DNA of 64,000 nucleotides from Panax quinquefolius (GCA_020205615.1 JAINUW010000592.1:62001-126000), one strand, 5' to 3'. Shown: positions 35,100 to 48,860, numbered from the stretch's first letter. The notes: a model not told the origin generated them from the letters alone. Program-made: numbers and translations.

Positions 35100-36164
35100 G
35101 AAAGTGCTAGTTGATTTTTTTTCAAAATCAACCAACACTTTGAAAGAGGAGAGAGTTTGAGAGCTTGAGAAGACAAATAAGGAAGAGAATGAGCATGAAT
35201 GCTCGGATGAAGGTGATAAATAAAATAGAAAAGCCAGTGAATCGCCGGCTTTGTTTAGAGGAAGAAGAATAAAGAAGAAAAATATTAAAACCTAACTTCT
35301 AAATTAATATTTTCTTTAAGTTTTATATATTAAAAACATAACTTAATGTGAATAAGAAGTAAAAGATGTTAGGGATGATTTCATATGGTTGAAATCATGA
35401 GAAAATGAAGAAATAAGAATTTGAAGTTTACGTTATAAATTTCTTAAGGAAGTATAAGATTCGTAATGAATTTGAGTTATCCGAATGAATCATATGAACG
35501 ATCCAGTGAAATTAGTAAGGAATGGTGTTTTATAACACTGAATTCCAAGAAAAAGTGAAATTGTAATCAAAATATCGATTAAAAACAAAGAACGAACGAA
35601 TAATGCGAAGAAAGTGAAGAACGTTGTTGATGGACAAATTTAAAACCATCGTAGTATAATTGTTGTTGATGGACAAGTTTTAAACCATCGTGTATAAGTT
35701 AGATGCTTATTTCTTGGTTAGGAACGATAGAAACGTTCATGAAGAAAGGATTAAACTTAGCTATAACAAAGTTATGGCAAAAATTTCGTAGAAGACGAAC
35801 GAGAATTAGAAATTTAGTAAATGAACCCGAACATGTAGGGTTTCCTAAGAATGTAAGAGAACATTGAAAATGTTAGTCATGGACTCAAGAATGAACGAGT
35901 TCGAGTTCGGATGACCAAATTACTGGATTAACGAATGAAGAAGCGTTAATAACGTAAAATGAATGAAGGATGAAGATTAAGCTAATGGAAAAGCATGTTA
36001 ATAGATTCCGAACGAGGTTCTATCCTAGTGGGATTGAAGTACGTAAAATAAGGAAAAGAATGGCTTTGGAACGACCTCGTTCCGAGTTATAACGAATAAG
36101 TTATGAGATCGGGAAGTAAGCGTCTCAAAATAATTCAACACTTAGAAAAAAATTTCAAGAGTTA

Positions 36165-36375
36165 GGGCTTGGCGCCGCAGCGCCAGCCATTCTTTGTAAG
36201 GTGGTGCCACAACGCCAGACCAGAGAATTGGACACTGGAAACTAGAACCGCAACGCGGGCAATAGTAAGGAGCGTGGCGCCGCAACGCCAACCTGGGAAG
36301 TTTAATACTGTATAGTGGCGTTGCGTGTAATGAAGATAATGAAGGGAAGCCGTGGTGCCGGCACAAGGTGGAGGA
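36165..36375. repeat. GC-rich imperfect repeat inside LTR4
   Basis: Several variants of TGGCGCCGCAACGCCA are spaced 40-60 bases apart in an otherwise AT-rich LTR. Each unit has inverted-repeat character (GGCG..CGCC). Confidence 0.65.
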
Positions 36376-38257
36376 GGAGCCCGGTGATGAGATTTGAATT
36401 ACTCAAATCCTGGGGGAAGTGTAATGAAAGATAATGAACATGTAGTTCATGAAAGGTAACACTTCAAAAAGTAAATTAAACCGTTAGAAAGGTTGAACAG
36501 AAAGATTAAATGAGATTAAAAGACAAAGAATGTAAATGGGGGTTACGAAACCGATATCCGGGGACCGTAGTCATGATAAATGAACGTGGGGGATTGCTAT
36601 GGTTGTGATTCTTTAGACGTTGAGTGACAAGGGTAATGAATAACATTTCGATGTTATGTTGTGGTAATAAGAGATAAGTGTAAAGCATATAGACACTGTG
36701 AACGCAATGCTGTTGCGATGAACGATTGGACTTAGCATACAACGAACGGTATGGCTTCGACATTAAGAATAAGTAATGAACATGGGGTTCATGTAACAAA
36801 AGTATTAAGTAAGATATAAATTATCAATAAAGCCGTAATGAATGGTAATAAGATTAATGAAAGCCGAATGTGAGTCGAATAAGAATGAATCCTGAGGTAT
36901 GGCATTTAGTTGCCAGAAAGCCATAAGGAATAAGAAATTAACTTAACAAACATTATAGTTTAATAGTTCAGATAAGTTAGATGAATTTAGGTTGTAGTAC
37001 AATCATAACCTTTGATGGTTGACATATGGGAGCTGGGCTAAACAATTCCTTCAGAGAGCAAATGTATATACGAAACTGGTAACCGAACTAACTCACTGTG
37101 ATGACAGTGTAGATGAGACGGGAACTTGTTTGGTAGTTGTTTATGGGAAACCAATCAATGTACAATATGGACTACTAGCAGAGACACGATGTGTGTTGAG
37201 TCCTGGAAGAGTATAAGAAGAAGATGAGAATGCAAATCATTAAAGATAATGAACGTATTGAGTAAGACATTTCCGCATGTCATGAAGCCGTAAACCGGTA
37301 ATGAAAGTTGGTCGCATAAACTTAGTTTGTAAGAACGCAAACCATAAGAAGTAAAGTAAGTTTAAACCAATGTGTAAGTCAAGTATATGACTAAATGGTG
37401 TATGCATTATTTTCTTATGTGTTTTATAGGGATTGGAATGAGCAGTTCAGCGTAAGTTGTAACTGTGCGTAAGGAAAGTTTCCTAACTTCATTTATATTC
37501 TAAATGAATGTTAGTTTCTTAAACTTCTCAGATGTTGAACTTGAGAAGTTCTGTTTATGTGCGAATGTGCAATATTTGTACAAGGTGGAAGAACGTATGA
37601 GGCCTTGTGCCACAATGTGAACACTTTGGTGTTTCTCTGAGATGAACTGTTCTATGATTAAACTGTTCAATATGAGAATGTTCTATTTATATATGAACGT
37701 TATTATTGTTAAGTCTGTGCTAATAATTCAAGCCAGACAAGATGAGTATGAAAAAGGTAGAAGTATGAAAGTATTTCAAAGTGAATGTGACTAATGTTTT
37801 AAAATGATTAGAATCAAAATTATTCCTATTATTCAAGCTGCTTCATAACCTTTGTTCGGTTATCGAAGTTCTAAAGGAATGTTTAAATTCTTGAAGTTGT
37901 TTGTTCAACTTCTATGACTTGCTGGGTAATTGAATGCTCACACTTGCTTTAAATGAAAAACACTTTCAGCGAACGATGTTAGAAGAACTTAAGGATCCCG
38001 TAAAGATCAAGCTGATCAGTATCCAGAAGAAGTGCTCTTGTGACGCCCCCAAATTTGAGTCTCTTCCAACCCGACAGATGGTGCTACACGGTACTACCAT
38101 TCATTCATTCAATTGAATATTCTCAAAAGGACTAATATAACTTCTATATATCCAAAATAATATTACATTTCCCAGGTTCTTTGTAACCCATTCGTTTGTT
38201 CTTGTCATAATATCAAATATATTACAAATCGTTCAACTATTCTATTACATAAGCAAT

Positions 38258-38322
38258 CTAAGGGTTCGTCTTCGCCTTGCCCTTGTCCTTGCCTGAGCCT
38301 TCTGTCCGCTCGATCTTGGCTG
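38258..38322 (-). CDS. Conserved short LTR peptide, solo LTR copy
   Basis: On the minus strand an acceptor-like ACACAG (CAG at 38320-38322) is followed by 20 codons reading AKIERTEGSGKDKGKAKTNP and a TAG (38258-38260). The same pattern occurs in the LTRs at 54103 and 54643. There is no ATG in frame, so any translation would need an upstream exon. A very basic tail; function unknown. Confidence 0.35.
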
Positions 38323-40338
38323 TGTTCATATGGTTCAAGCAAGAGTGAGTATAACTAGCTCAGCAAGTACTACAATTCTAATAAACAACATGCTTGAAAC
38401 ATAGAACTTATATATCTTCAGTAACTGAACAATAGTTACAAAGTACTATCGATAATTCAAAATAGCACTTCTTTTCATTCAAAATGTTTTCCAACAATAA
38501 TATTCAGTAGAATATCAACTAAGGCTCGAAACTATGAGCAGTTCATAATTTCTTTTGAAATGGACAACCCGACACTAAGTCCGTAAGTCCGGCATAGCTT
38601 ACGAGCACTTCTGGGTGATCGGCCCATAGTACTCTATGTTGATCAACACTACATTCATTAAACGTGTATACGTTTAAGTTGTGGCAACCTCACGTGCCTG
38701 TCGTTAAACGACAAAAACATTTTAGCATACTTAGTCTTCGATTGAAAACCATACCAATATAACTCGATAAATATTAATCATGCTTGACAGATTTATAATA
38801 CAAGTCTAGCCGAAATAATTGTCTTTGACTTCATCATTCAAGACTTCATGCGAAAGAATACATGAATTACAAAGCTTGTCCAGACTGAACTGGAACAAGG
38901 GTTAGAATACTTGCCTTTAGCATCGCTATCGATTAACATTCGCATAACACTTTAGGTCTCTAGGTTTCTACAACACATGATCATATAATGTACAACATTA
39001 GGTCATATATAATCAAGTATGTATACTATTATATCTAACCCTTCATCTCAACGTAAATTCTGACTTAGATCTACTATTATGGGTTTACGGCTTTATTTAC
39101 ATCATTCGTGTTTCATTCACTTTCAATTGATTATCAACCTTTAATCACCATACATTACATGTCAAACAATGCCTTAACAATGTTATATTAACACCTTAGT
39201 TCATTACCAAGAGTTTTCTTTCATTCTATACTTGTAAACATTCTTGTCCATCAAAATTCTAGGGGCCATGGTACCATACTTAACTCTCAGATCTCGCCTC
39301 GCATCGCATGAAGTTAGCGAGATCTGACAGTCCGATTTCGCATCATGCAAGCGCTGGCTTTAAGGTTGTGAGTCGCCAGTGACGGACTTTTGTGTCTCGC
39401 ATAATTTTGCGCTTTTGAAAATTTTACGAACTTCCGGATGCATAACTTCTTCGTTATAAGTCCGAATTGGTCCGTTCAAAAGCCTACGATTCACAAATTA
39501 CATACTCTATGCATTCATGTAAAGAATTTTATCTATTTGACTTCGTTTGCTAAAATTTCACCTATGAGTTCATTTTTAACGAAAACGATAAACGTTTATG
39601 AACATTCAACGCTAGTTTCTTCGTTCTAAGTCGGAATTCAATCATTTTTGAGTCCGCAACTCTATAATGCCAAATATGACTTGTCTCCATCGAAAACCAA
39701 CGTTTCTGACTTCAAACACAAAATACGACTTCCATTCCGAGAATTTTACGAATTCGACGATAATCGTCCAATCGTGTTTATTCCGGCAAAACTACATTCT
39801 TAATGATTCTAAATGGATTTCAACCAACATATGAACATTACAAGTTACTTATTAAACCACCTTATAAACAAAGTAGGTTTTGACTTATTCTCATTAATAA
39901 TTGACTTATTCAACTTATGAACTATAAATCTTCATGCTCATGACTTATTAATAACTTAAGTCCCCTAATCAATGTTCTTATGCTATATTCAACATACTAA
40001 TCATCATATGACAACATATGATAAGTTCTTCATGGTTCTAACAACTTATTAATGTTCAAGATGCTTATCCAAGTTATTCGGCTTAAGTTCATTCCTTATT
40101 AACTTATTACATGTTCTTAACATACAATCTCCCTTCTCTATCAATCCTATCTTAGAAGAGATGTAGATAAAATAGATGAGTCTTACACTTGAAGACTTCA
40201 ATTCACTTTGGAAAACTAGCAAAGGTTGAAGTGACAAATAAGTCTTAAGTGACTTATTCTCTCTAGCAATTAAGTAGCTTATATTTGAGAGGAAAGTTGG
40301 ATGAAAATAACAACCAACAAAAATTGAAATGAGCTTTC

Positions 40339-40346
40339 TATTTATA
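40339..40346 (-). promoter_or_regulatory. TATA box of the solo LTR
   Basis: TATAAATA on the minus strand, in CCTATAAATAGAAAGC. Confidence 0.62.
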
Positions 40347-41559
40347 GGCCATCCAAATCTAGGGTAGAATGGTCATTATAACCTTCTACCTCCTTAACTA
40401 ACCTCCTCATTCCACCTCCTTAATCCCCCACCTCCTTACTATTCATAACCTAGCAACTAAGTAAACTTGCTAGCCACTTCTAAAACATGGTCACCACACT
40501 TTTTGTTTGCCCATCAAGCTTACCCATTTTACACTTGGATTGCCCCATGGATCATGGCTTCACATTGGCTTTGATAATTAATCTAACTACTTTCTTAATG
40601 GGCTTGTGCTACATAGTTTGGACTAATGACATATCAACCACTTGGGCTTGATTGTCACAGTATATTGGACTTCTATATTAGGCTATTAATCCTACAAGTC
40701 CATTACCTTAATTTACATAACTTAACATTTATACTTACATATAATCTTCATATACTAACTCGTATATTAATTTGTAATATACGTTATTTCATTCTTCATA
40801 CATAATAGTACAACACGAGACATCCATTACTTCATATAATGTTTACACATTATATGATCACAACTTTATTTCCTTAATGCTTAATAAACCTAACGTTCCC
40901 AAATTAGGTCCACATACGAAATATTACATTTTCCATACTTAGATTATTATTATTACATAATCCATCTCACCTTGATATTATAACGTTACATTATTTCCGG
41001 AAGTTCAAAAATAATTCTTGAAAGCGTAAATCGATGAGTAGTGTTTTTGGAAATTTTCTCAAAAGTTTTTATTTTCGTCTTAAAAATTCAAACACCTTAA
41101 TTCATTCACGTAGTTAAAATACTACGATGTTCTGTCGTTTCTAGGTTATAGAACGACATTCATCTTATCAACACGTAATAATAATAAATAATATTATTTT
41201 ATTCATTATTAAAAGTAATTACAAATTGTTCGATTTTTCGGGGCGTTACAGCTCTTCATTAGATGAATGAGCGTGAAGATAAAGTGAAGATTTGTAATGA
41301 AGAATATTTAATTAAACTATAGATTAGTTTAATGAACTGTTATGTATCCTTAGTGGCGGATGAAAGTCACTTGTGTAAGATGTAAAGAATAATGTAATTA
41401 TCATTATTTATAATGAACGAGGTTATAAGGTATTAGAACCTGGCAATTGAGAACGTATGTTGTTATATTTAATCATATAATGATGTATATTGGAAGAATG
41501 ATGTACTCGTGATGCACAAAATCCGGGTGTGAAGATAGACCAGATTTTGGGGCGTGACA

Positions 41560-42645
41560 AATGAAAGCCGAATGTGAGTCATATGGAGAATGTTAGAATG
41601 AAATGTAAGCGTTAAACACTTTAACTGACATAAGGGTTGAGTGTACGCAAATATTAAACGGGCAGAACCTACACCCCGTGTATGGTTTGACAATAGGGTA
41701 ATGAAGACCAATGATTAAACCTATGAATGGTGAAGAACTGAATTAAGGACAATGATGTATATCGTTAAAAAGCCGAGTAATGATTATAACTTGGAGGACG
41801 TTCTGAGTCGGATGAACCGGACGCTATAAGATATTAATAAGGTAATGGTTAACATTATGAACACATAGTATTGACATTAAATAATCGTTCTGAGTATACA
41901 AAAGACTATATGACTGAGACGATAAAGAAATGAATCCTGAGGTATGGCATTTAGTTGACAGAAAGCCATAAGGAATAAGAAATTGAGTTAACAAACATTA
42001 TAGTTTTAATGGTTCAAATAAGTTAAGATAAGTTAGGTTATGGTGCAATTCTAATCTTTGATGGTTGACATATGGGAGCTGGTCTAAACAATTCCTACAG
42101 AAAGCAGAGGTATATACGTAACTGGCAACCGATCTAACTTACTGTGGAAGACAGTGTAGGTGAGACGGAAACTTGTTTGTTGGTTGTTTATGGGAAACCA
42201 CTCAGAGTACCATATGGACTACTAGCAGAGACACGATGTGTGTTGAATATATAAGAGTTATAAGAAGAAGATAAGAATATAAATCATCAAAGATGATGAT
42301 TGTATGAGTAAGACATCTCCGTATGTCATGAAGCCGTAAATCATTAAAGGAAGTTGGTGGCATAAACTTAGATTACAAGAATGCGAACCTTAAAAATTAA
42401 AGTTAAGAAAACCAATGCGTAAAGTCAAGTATATGACTAATTGGTGTATGTTCTATATAGGGATTGGAATAAGTAGTTAAGTGTAAACTCTAAGCTGTAG
42501 CTGTGCGTAAGGCAAGTTTCCTAACTTCATTCACATTTTTAATGAATGCTAGTTTCTTAAACTTCTCAGATGTTAAACTTAAGAAGTTCTGACTATGTAC
42601 AAATGTGCGATATTTATACAAGGTGGTAGAACGTATGAGGCCTTG
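41560..42645 (+). mobile_element. LTR4 fragment, left half of a copy split by element B
   Basis: It begins in mid-LTR (AATGAAAGCCGAATGTGAGT, matching 36859) exactly where the complete LTR4 ends, and continues to the CCTTG target of element B. It holds about 350 bases (41580-41930) not present in the complete copy. Confidence 0.77.
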
Positions 42646-45600
42646 TGTGACGCCCCCAAAATAGGTATACATCACCCATCTTGAGTCGCCAAATACATGG
42701 TACAAAATTCAAATACAAACTAATAATATAGCAGTCGTGTAAAATACGACAAAATATATGCTGTGAGTTTAAATACAAATATTGTCTTCTAGACAATATC
42801 CACTCTCAGAATAAGTTCTCATTACATTTATTGTCACACTATTTAACAGAATAGTGAGGACTACTAATACATCATCCAGGACCATCACACCATTCCCCGA
42901 CTCGTCCCAGCTACGTTCTCATTTCCTGAAGAGAACAGTGAAAGAAAGGGTGAGCTCAACTAGCCTAGTAAGAAATATTATGACTAAGATAATGCAGAAT
43001 AAATTATCATTAGTCTTCAACAATGTTAAACTGATAATATAAAATAGACATCAAGTTTAACTGCAGCGGAATAAGCAATCCATTAAAAGAGTCAAGTAGA
43101 GAATAAAATCTACTATCTTTTATGATTTAAAAATATTTTTCATCACTTTTATCGCTGGGACTCGATTTTAATAAATAATCCACATCATTGAATCACCCCG
43201 TACTACGGCCAAGGATATTCTTTAGTATCACGACCACAAATTATCCATGCACTACGGCCAAGGATATTCGTGTTTTCAATTACTACCATGATTATACCGA
43301 ATACTCCTTGGTCATAATCATACCAAGTCCATCTATGCACTACTACCAAAGATGACTTTTACCACATCATTTGTAACATTACGGTCATGATCATGCCAAA
43401 TAATCCTCGGTCATAATCATACCAAGTCCATTTATACACACTAAAGGTCACACGGATGACTTTCAACATAATATATATATGAGGATGATGACAATGATAT
43501 AAGTATTAATCAATGAAAATAAGGATAAATATTAAAAATTTTAAATTTATCCAAATATTATCCACCACTCATAATCTAATATTATTAATATCATAACAAT
43601 ATTTTAATAACTTCTTAAACTTATAAATAATTTATTTCAATTATTTACACTTTACCAAATAATGCATTTAATCATTCAAAAATGTCATACTAATAAGATT
43701 TCATCACCAATGATCAAATTCCTCATATAATATGCATATATCTCATATAGAATTTCCAAGCCATAAAATATTATTTTCCAACTTTGTTACTTCACATAAC
43801 ATATTTAACTCATTTACTCATAACTAGATCATTTTCATGAAAAAATACCAAATCAGTTCCAAAAATATTTCTTTTCTGGGATTAAGCATAATATAGTCCC
43901 ATATTGAACATATATTTTTCTTGGAATTTTTAAAATTCATTTACTATTTTTCAAAAATCAATTCCTAATTAATTCCTTAAGAAATTAGCTACCTCAAGTT
44001 TCACTCCAAAAATTCTCAAATCTTGGCAAAAACTTACATATGTTAACGTGAGCTTATAGTTTAAATTTCATGGTCATCGGAGTTATAGAACTCCGGTTAT
44101 AGCATTTTTTATCGAAAAAACCTAAATATTGAAATGGTCATAACTTGCTCATTTTAAGTCAGAATGAGCTCATTTTTGGACAGGATGTTCTTTATACCAT
44201 ATACTTTCATGTCCCAAAAGACCAGAATTTTTCTCAGAATTTAAGTGGACGAAAATACCCTTTTAAAAATCTAGACAGTAGCTTTTTCAAAATTTGCAGC
44301 TTTTGCCTCCTTTACTAAAATCAGTCCACACAAAAATATACAATACCTTTTCTAGTGATTCCACTTGGATAAGTTATAAGACTCATATATCCAACTCTAG
44401 GACTTAACCACACTCAAAAATTTGAAATATAATAGGAGATATGGTCAATTGAATTTCCTGTTACGTTTTTACCAAAATCTAATTTTTTAACCCTTTGTGA
44501 TTTCTAAGAAACTTTCATATTTTCACATAATAACCAACATAACTCATCATAACACTTACTAATGCTTCATATACCCATGATTTTCATAAGTCCAATACTT
44601 TTATTATGACTTTCATCATAATCAACGTAAACAGATCATTTTCACAATTTAATAAGGAATAAATATAAAGGATCATTCACCATGCATGTGGTAACCCACA
44701 TAGACAGGTTATTCCAACAAAATAATAAAGAATGGAATAACTGAAGGATTCACCATGCATACGATAGAGACCGCATGACAAAAGTTATTCCCAATGTAAT
44801 AATAAATAACGGAACTAGGTCGTGAAATTCACATGCAAGCGGGATGTTCCAAATGTAATAATAAATGCAAAATAATAAATAATGGAACTGAGTCGTGAAA
44901 TTCACACCAACGGGATATTCGACGTAAGAATTAAATGCTAAATAATAAATAATGGAAGGTTTGGCGTAAAAGCATGCATGTGATATTAAATGTAATATTA
45001 AAGAATGGAGTAACAATGTAAAATCAATAAGTAAAATGGAATAATAGATATACAAAAGTTATTCTAACAAAATAATAAAGATGGAATAATAGAAGTTCTC
45101 TTTATGAATAAGAAAGAATAACACCCCTTATCGTAAAAGAAGAATATTCCAACCGATAGGGTGATGATTTTCTTAAAGAAAATTTATTCTATGTTCTTCG
45201 TTTCAATGTTTCTTAAAACTCTTAAGGAAATACGCCAAAATTATGAAGGAGAATTCTCCGAACTTCGGTGTGATTTCAATTCTAACCAAGATTCCTATTT
45301 ATAGGAAAATGGTACGATAATAACTAATTCATGAATGAATGGTCCAGATTGATTAATTTAATCTGAAGGTCCATATTTAAAAAAAATCTTTAAATAAAAT
45401 ATAATATATATATTATATATATATATATAACACATGTTTTTCAAAATATTATATATCAAGATATATATATATACCACTTAATTTTTCTCCCCATAACCAA
45501 CATCAATACCCCACCCACCCAAAAAATCAATTTCACTACACTCTTACACATCACTATCACACTACCACTTTTCCACCATTTTCCACTCACACACCCATCA

Positions 45601-46505
45601 CACACCTATCACTTTCACATATCACTTTCTCCCACCATATACTCAATACATACATATACTTCCATACTTATACTCTTCCATTTTCAAAATAATTTCCCAA
45701 CACATATGGGTTCCCTACATGTGGCCCCCTACATGTGGGCCCCAATTTTAAATAATTTTCTACCTATTATTTTGAAAAATGGGTAAATAGGAATCCATAA
45801 AATAAGCAAAACTTCATAAAATCACCTTAATAATTTTAGCAACATTTATCATCTTTATTATAATTCACAATATTAATCGACCAAAGTCGTTCCTGGGATA
45901 GATAGGGGCTTCCAATAAGAATTTCTCCCTATCATGCGTGTAATTAGGTGACCAAACCTCTCCTTGGCAGAACTTCTAGACATCGTTAATATTGCAATTT
46001 ATAATATTAATAACTCTGTCATTTTAATTATTGATTTAATAATATATAAAATATCGACAATAATTGAATCAAATAACGTGAGATACTATGCAACAATTAC
46101 TATAGCAATAATTGAACAAAATTTAGTGACTTCTCACGTAAGCATTAATAATTAATACCGTGTGCTACTATGCAACCACGCATATTACTGTACTTTTACT
46201 ACCGAGTAGTTCAACATTATTAACGGTAAAACTTCCGCCGTTATTTTCAATAAATTATTTTTGTCATTTTCTCAATCCGACAATAATTTCGTTGTGGGGT
46301 CCACAAATGATTGTGCCGTCGTACGAATATTTCCCTATACAAAGAATATTCCCTGACCAATTGAATATAATACAACAACTTGCATACTTTGCAAAATTTT
46401 CAAATACTACCCACAACTATAACATTATCTCAAATCCACACCTTAATATTCAAAAAAATATTTTGAGAAATTTAAATCTTTATTTATAAAAACTGGGGTC
46501 TCACA
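42646..46505 (-). mobile_element. Element B 3' LTR
   Basis: It starts TGTGACGCCCCC, ends GGGGTCTCACA and abuts the purine tract at 46506. TATA box at 45296-45303 (TATAAATA, minus strand). Imperfect tandem units around CACTACGGCCAAGGATATTC and GGTCATAATCATACCAAG fill 43195-43480, and an AT-run lies near 45405-45435. Confidence 0.92.
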
Positions 46506-46520
46506 ATCTCCTCCTCCATG
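46506..46520 (-). promoter_or_regulatory. Polypurine tract of element B
   Basis: The minus strand reads CATGGAGGAGGAGAT, right before TGTGAGACCCC of the 3' LTR. Confidence 0.83.
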
Positions 46521-46529
46521 GAATTTTGC

Positions 46530-46905
46530 CTCTAAAAATTCACGTCGACGTATCTTGGTGAATAGGTGAGGATACTTGACTTCATTTCAAATTCTAACTC
46601 TTGGGGTATAACCTTTCGAGTGTCGAATGTAATCCTTCTTATCCAAGATTTAAACGTATCTCCTCAAACGTTAAATCATCCGCTATCTCGTTCGGTTCTA
46701 ACTTAATAATGTGGTTCGTAGTCCACATATTTATGTAACATCAATACGTTAAGAACACGCGACATACTTGGCGGAAAAACGAGTCTATAAGCCACAGTTC
46801 CTACTCGACCGAGGATTTCAAATGAGCCAATTAAATCGAGGGTTGAGATTTCCTCTCTTCAACAACTCTTGCTTTTAAAATAACGCCCTCTTCAACCTTC
46901 TTCTT
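46530..46905 (-). pseudogene. Integrase C-terminal scrap (element B)
   Basis: In mixed frames the minus strand shows IGSFEILGRVGTVAYRL, a remnant of the GPY/F region, followed by SMSRVLNVLMLHKYV and, after stops, VIPQELEFE and KIRRREF. It aligns with the end of element A pol (4183-4340). Core and zinc-binding parts are absent. Confidence 0.65.
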
Positions 46906-46913
46906 CACATTCA

Positions 46914-47200
46914 TCACCTCCGGTGTGTAGCTTGAGCGGCTTTAACTTTATTGATTAAAGTCAATTCTACTCGTATATTCGTTATCTTCATGTGGGTCCC
47001 TAGAGTCTTTAACTTTATCTTCATCATTTGTAAGTTGTATGAAATGAGTCTTTGTGTTAACAATATCGCACTTGTAAATGCATACGATCTTCTACTCAAC
47101 ACATCAGCAACCACGTTCGCTTTTCCACGATGATATTGAATAGTACGATCGTAATCTTCAATAGCTCGAGCCAATGTCTTTGGCGCATGTTACGTTTATT
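46914..47200 (-). pseudogene. RNase H C-terminal scrap (element B)
   Basis: ARAIEDYDRTIQYHRGKANV then ADVLSRRSYAF, the conserved end of gypsy RNase H (usual [15 protein letters not shown]). It is joined directly to early RT sequence (NPFLKP, 47225-47250), showing that most of RT is deleted. Confidence 0.8.
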
Positions 47201-47224
47201 TTAGTTGAAGAAATATTTGAGGGT

Positions 47225-47900
47225 TTAAGAAATGGGTTTTGTACTGGGGTCAATATAAAATTCGATTTCACGCTCTAGGGGTAGACTAGGAAGTCTTCAA
47301 GAATACGTCAAGAAATTTATTAACGATACAAACTGTGACTTCTATCCCTAAACCTGGATAGCACCTCACAATGATACCTATCAACTTGCCATCTTCATTC
47401 ACAACGTCGCCTATAGAAAGTCTGGCTTCGGTGCATTCCACACAAGGAAGTCAACAATGAAAGGATCGGGGCTCTTTACTTATGGCTTGATATGACAATG
47501 ATTGACTTTAGTGGTTTGGTTACTTTAAATTCGCATAACAAGTTGGTTAGGAGTATGAAAGGTAACAACCTTACAAAAAGAATGATGAGTAGTTAACCAA
47601 TCGATTCCTAAAATCACATCAAATGCAAGTATTTTCAAATAGATAAGATCGATAGGTGTCGATTTGAATCAAACAAGATTTATAAATAGTGGAGGTAACG
47701 AAGGTTCCTCCTAACAAAGTTTCAACAGATAAGTCAAAGTCTAATTTCTGAAGAGCCAAGTTTAAACGTTGAACACAACTATGTGAAATACAAGAGTGGG
47801 TAGAACCGATATCGAATAAGGTACAAACTTCGCAAGGGTTTATGATTAGCTTACCTGTGATAACTTCATTTGGGTTCCTCACTTGTTGGGAAGTCATGAC
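47225..47900 (-). pseudogene. Aspartic protease and start of RT (element B)
   Basis: Open piece 47619-47897 (92 residues): RNPNEVITGKLIINPCEV, then TLFDIGSTHSCIS, where the usual DSG active site is DIG, then LALQKLDFDLSVETL and YKSCLIQID. Downstream frames show LTPVQNPFLKP, the RT entry. The Ser-to-Ile change would kill the protease. Confidence 0.78.
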
Positions 47901-47999
47901 AACCGCTCTCCCTTGAACTACCCGGCTTTAACTTGTCTGGGATAGCATTTGGTGTCATCACTATCGTTGGAATTGACTTTTCTATAGGCATATTCCACC

Positions 48000-48673
48000 T
48001 CAATCGCTTTCATCGCATTCTCGATTCATGATCCGAATCATCAATCTTTGATATATATCGAATTGAGATTGACCGCTCTGTACAGGGTAATTCAAAACTC
48101 GATGTTGGGTTCTTCCAATTGCTATCCAAAAAGAGAAATGTATATCATCTATTTTATCCTTTTTGGATCAGACGTCTCTTTCTTCAATATCAACATGTCG
48201 TGCGGCTTTTACCCACGCATCCTTCATTCTCACTTGTTTAGTTGTTTCTTCTTTCAGCTGATCCTTGATATTTGAATTTTCATATTCCAACTTTATATCT
48301 TACACTCTGCCAAAGCGTGATTTTGTTCGAGCATCACATATCGGGTAACACAATTTTGAATTGTTGTATCCCTTTGTTCCACGACCGCTTGCCGTTCTTC
48401 AACCTGTTCTTCTAACTCACGAATACGATTTTGAAATTCTAAATTTTGATCATAAACTTCTTCTAACCAATTCTCCTCAGGTTCCTCTTCTTCCTCTTCT
48501 TCCTCACTCTCGCCACGCTACTCAGAACTAGCTCTGGGTGCAACTATTAGTTCTTCACTTACCACGTAGATATCTCTAATCTCTTCTTCGCCTGATATTA
48601 CATTATCCTGGTTGGTGATTAGAGGTGTCTCCACGGTCTCATTCACTCCATTGTTGACATTTTCAGCTGCCAT
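48000..48673 (-). pseudogene. Acidic coiled-coil ORF at the gag position (element B)
   Basis: It begins at an ATG at 48673 (MAAENVNNGVNETVE), about 175 bases after the primer site. It has a Glu run (GESEEEEEEEEPEENW) and then heptad-like residues (LEFQNRIRELEEQVEERQ). One stop (TAG) precedes the Glu run. The usual gag core does not follow: the sequence passes straight to protease. A similar ORF sits before gag in element C (62420-63148). Confidence 0.68.
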
Positions 48674-48846
48674 TTTCAAATACTGCCACAAAACAAGGGT
48701 TAATTAACATGTCACATACTATCAATATACTCTGACCAACCAATTAAATAACAAATAAACTTAGGTAGGTCATACTAGCGAAGGAATTCCCGGTCTCTCC
48801 CCTCCTAGTTCTTATCTCACATCTCAGCAAGGGATCTTATCCCTAA

Positions 48847-48858
48847 GCTTTGATACCA
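48847..48858 (-). promoter_or_regulatory. Primer-binding site of element B
   Basis: TGGTATCAAAGC on the minus strand, one mismatch from the Met-tRNA site, two bases from the LTR. Confidence 0.85.
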
Positions 48859-48860
48859 AC

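Larger units (their letters stand above)
38034..41255 (-). mobile_element. Solo LTR with 5-bp target-site duplication
   Basis: 38039-41250 begins TGTGACGCCCCC and ends GGGGCGTTACA, flanked on both sides by GCTCT (38034-38038 and 41251-41255). The uninterrupted sequence GTGCTCTTCATCAGA is visible at 32975, confirming the insertion point. At 3212 bases with no internal region it is a solo LTR left by LTR-LTR recombination. The minus-strand TATA box at 40339-40346 gives its orientation. It is related to the LTR at 53894. Confidence 0.93.
34351..41559 (+). mobile_element. LTR4, complete copy, interrupted by a solo LTR
   Basis: It starts TGTGACAACTCAG and ends GATTTTGGGGCGTGACA. Without the 3217 bases of the solo LTR and its duplicated target it is about 3990 bases long. 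A TATA box (TATATAAG) lies at 35092-35099. Long ORFs are absent. It contains a GC-rich island (36165-36375). Confidence 0.85.

Noticed and set aside
45964..46489. Plus-strand open frames of 63 and 109 codons
   Set aside because: They lie in the outer part of the element B LTR, and the counterpart at 52180-52700 does not keep the frames. AT-rich chance ORFs.
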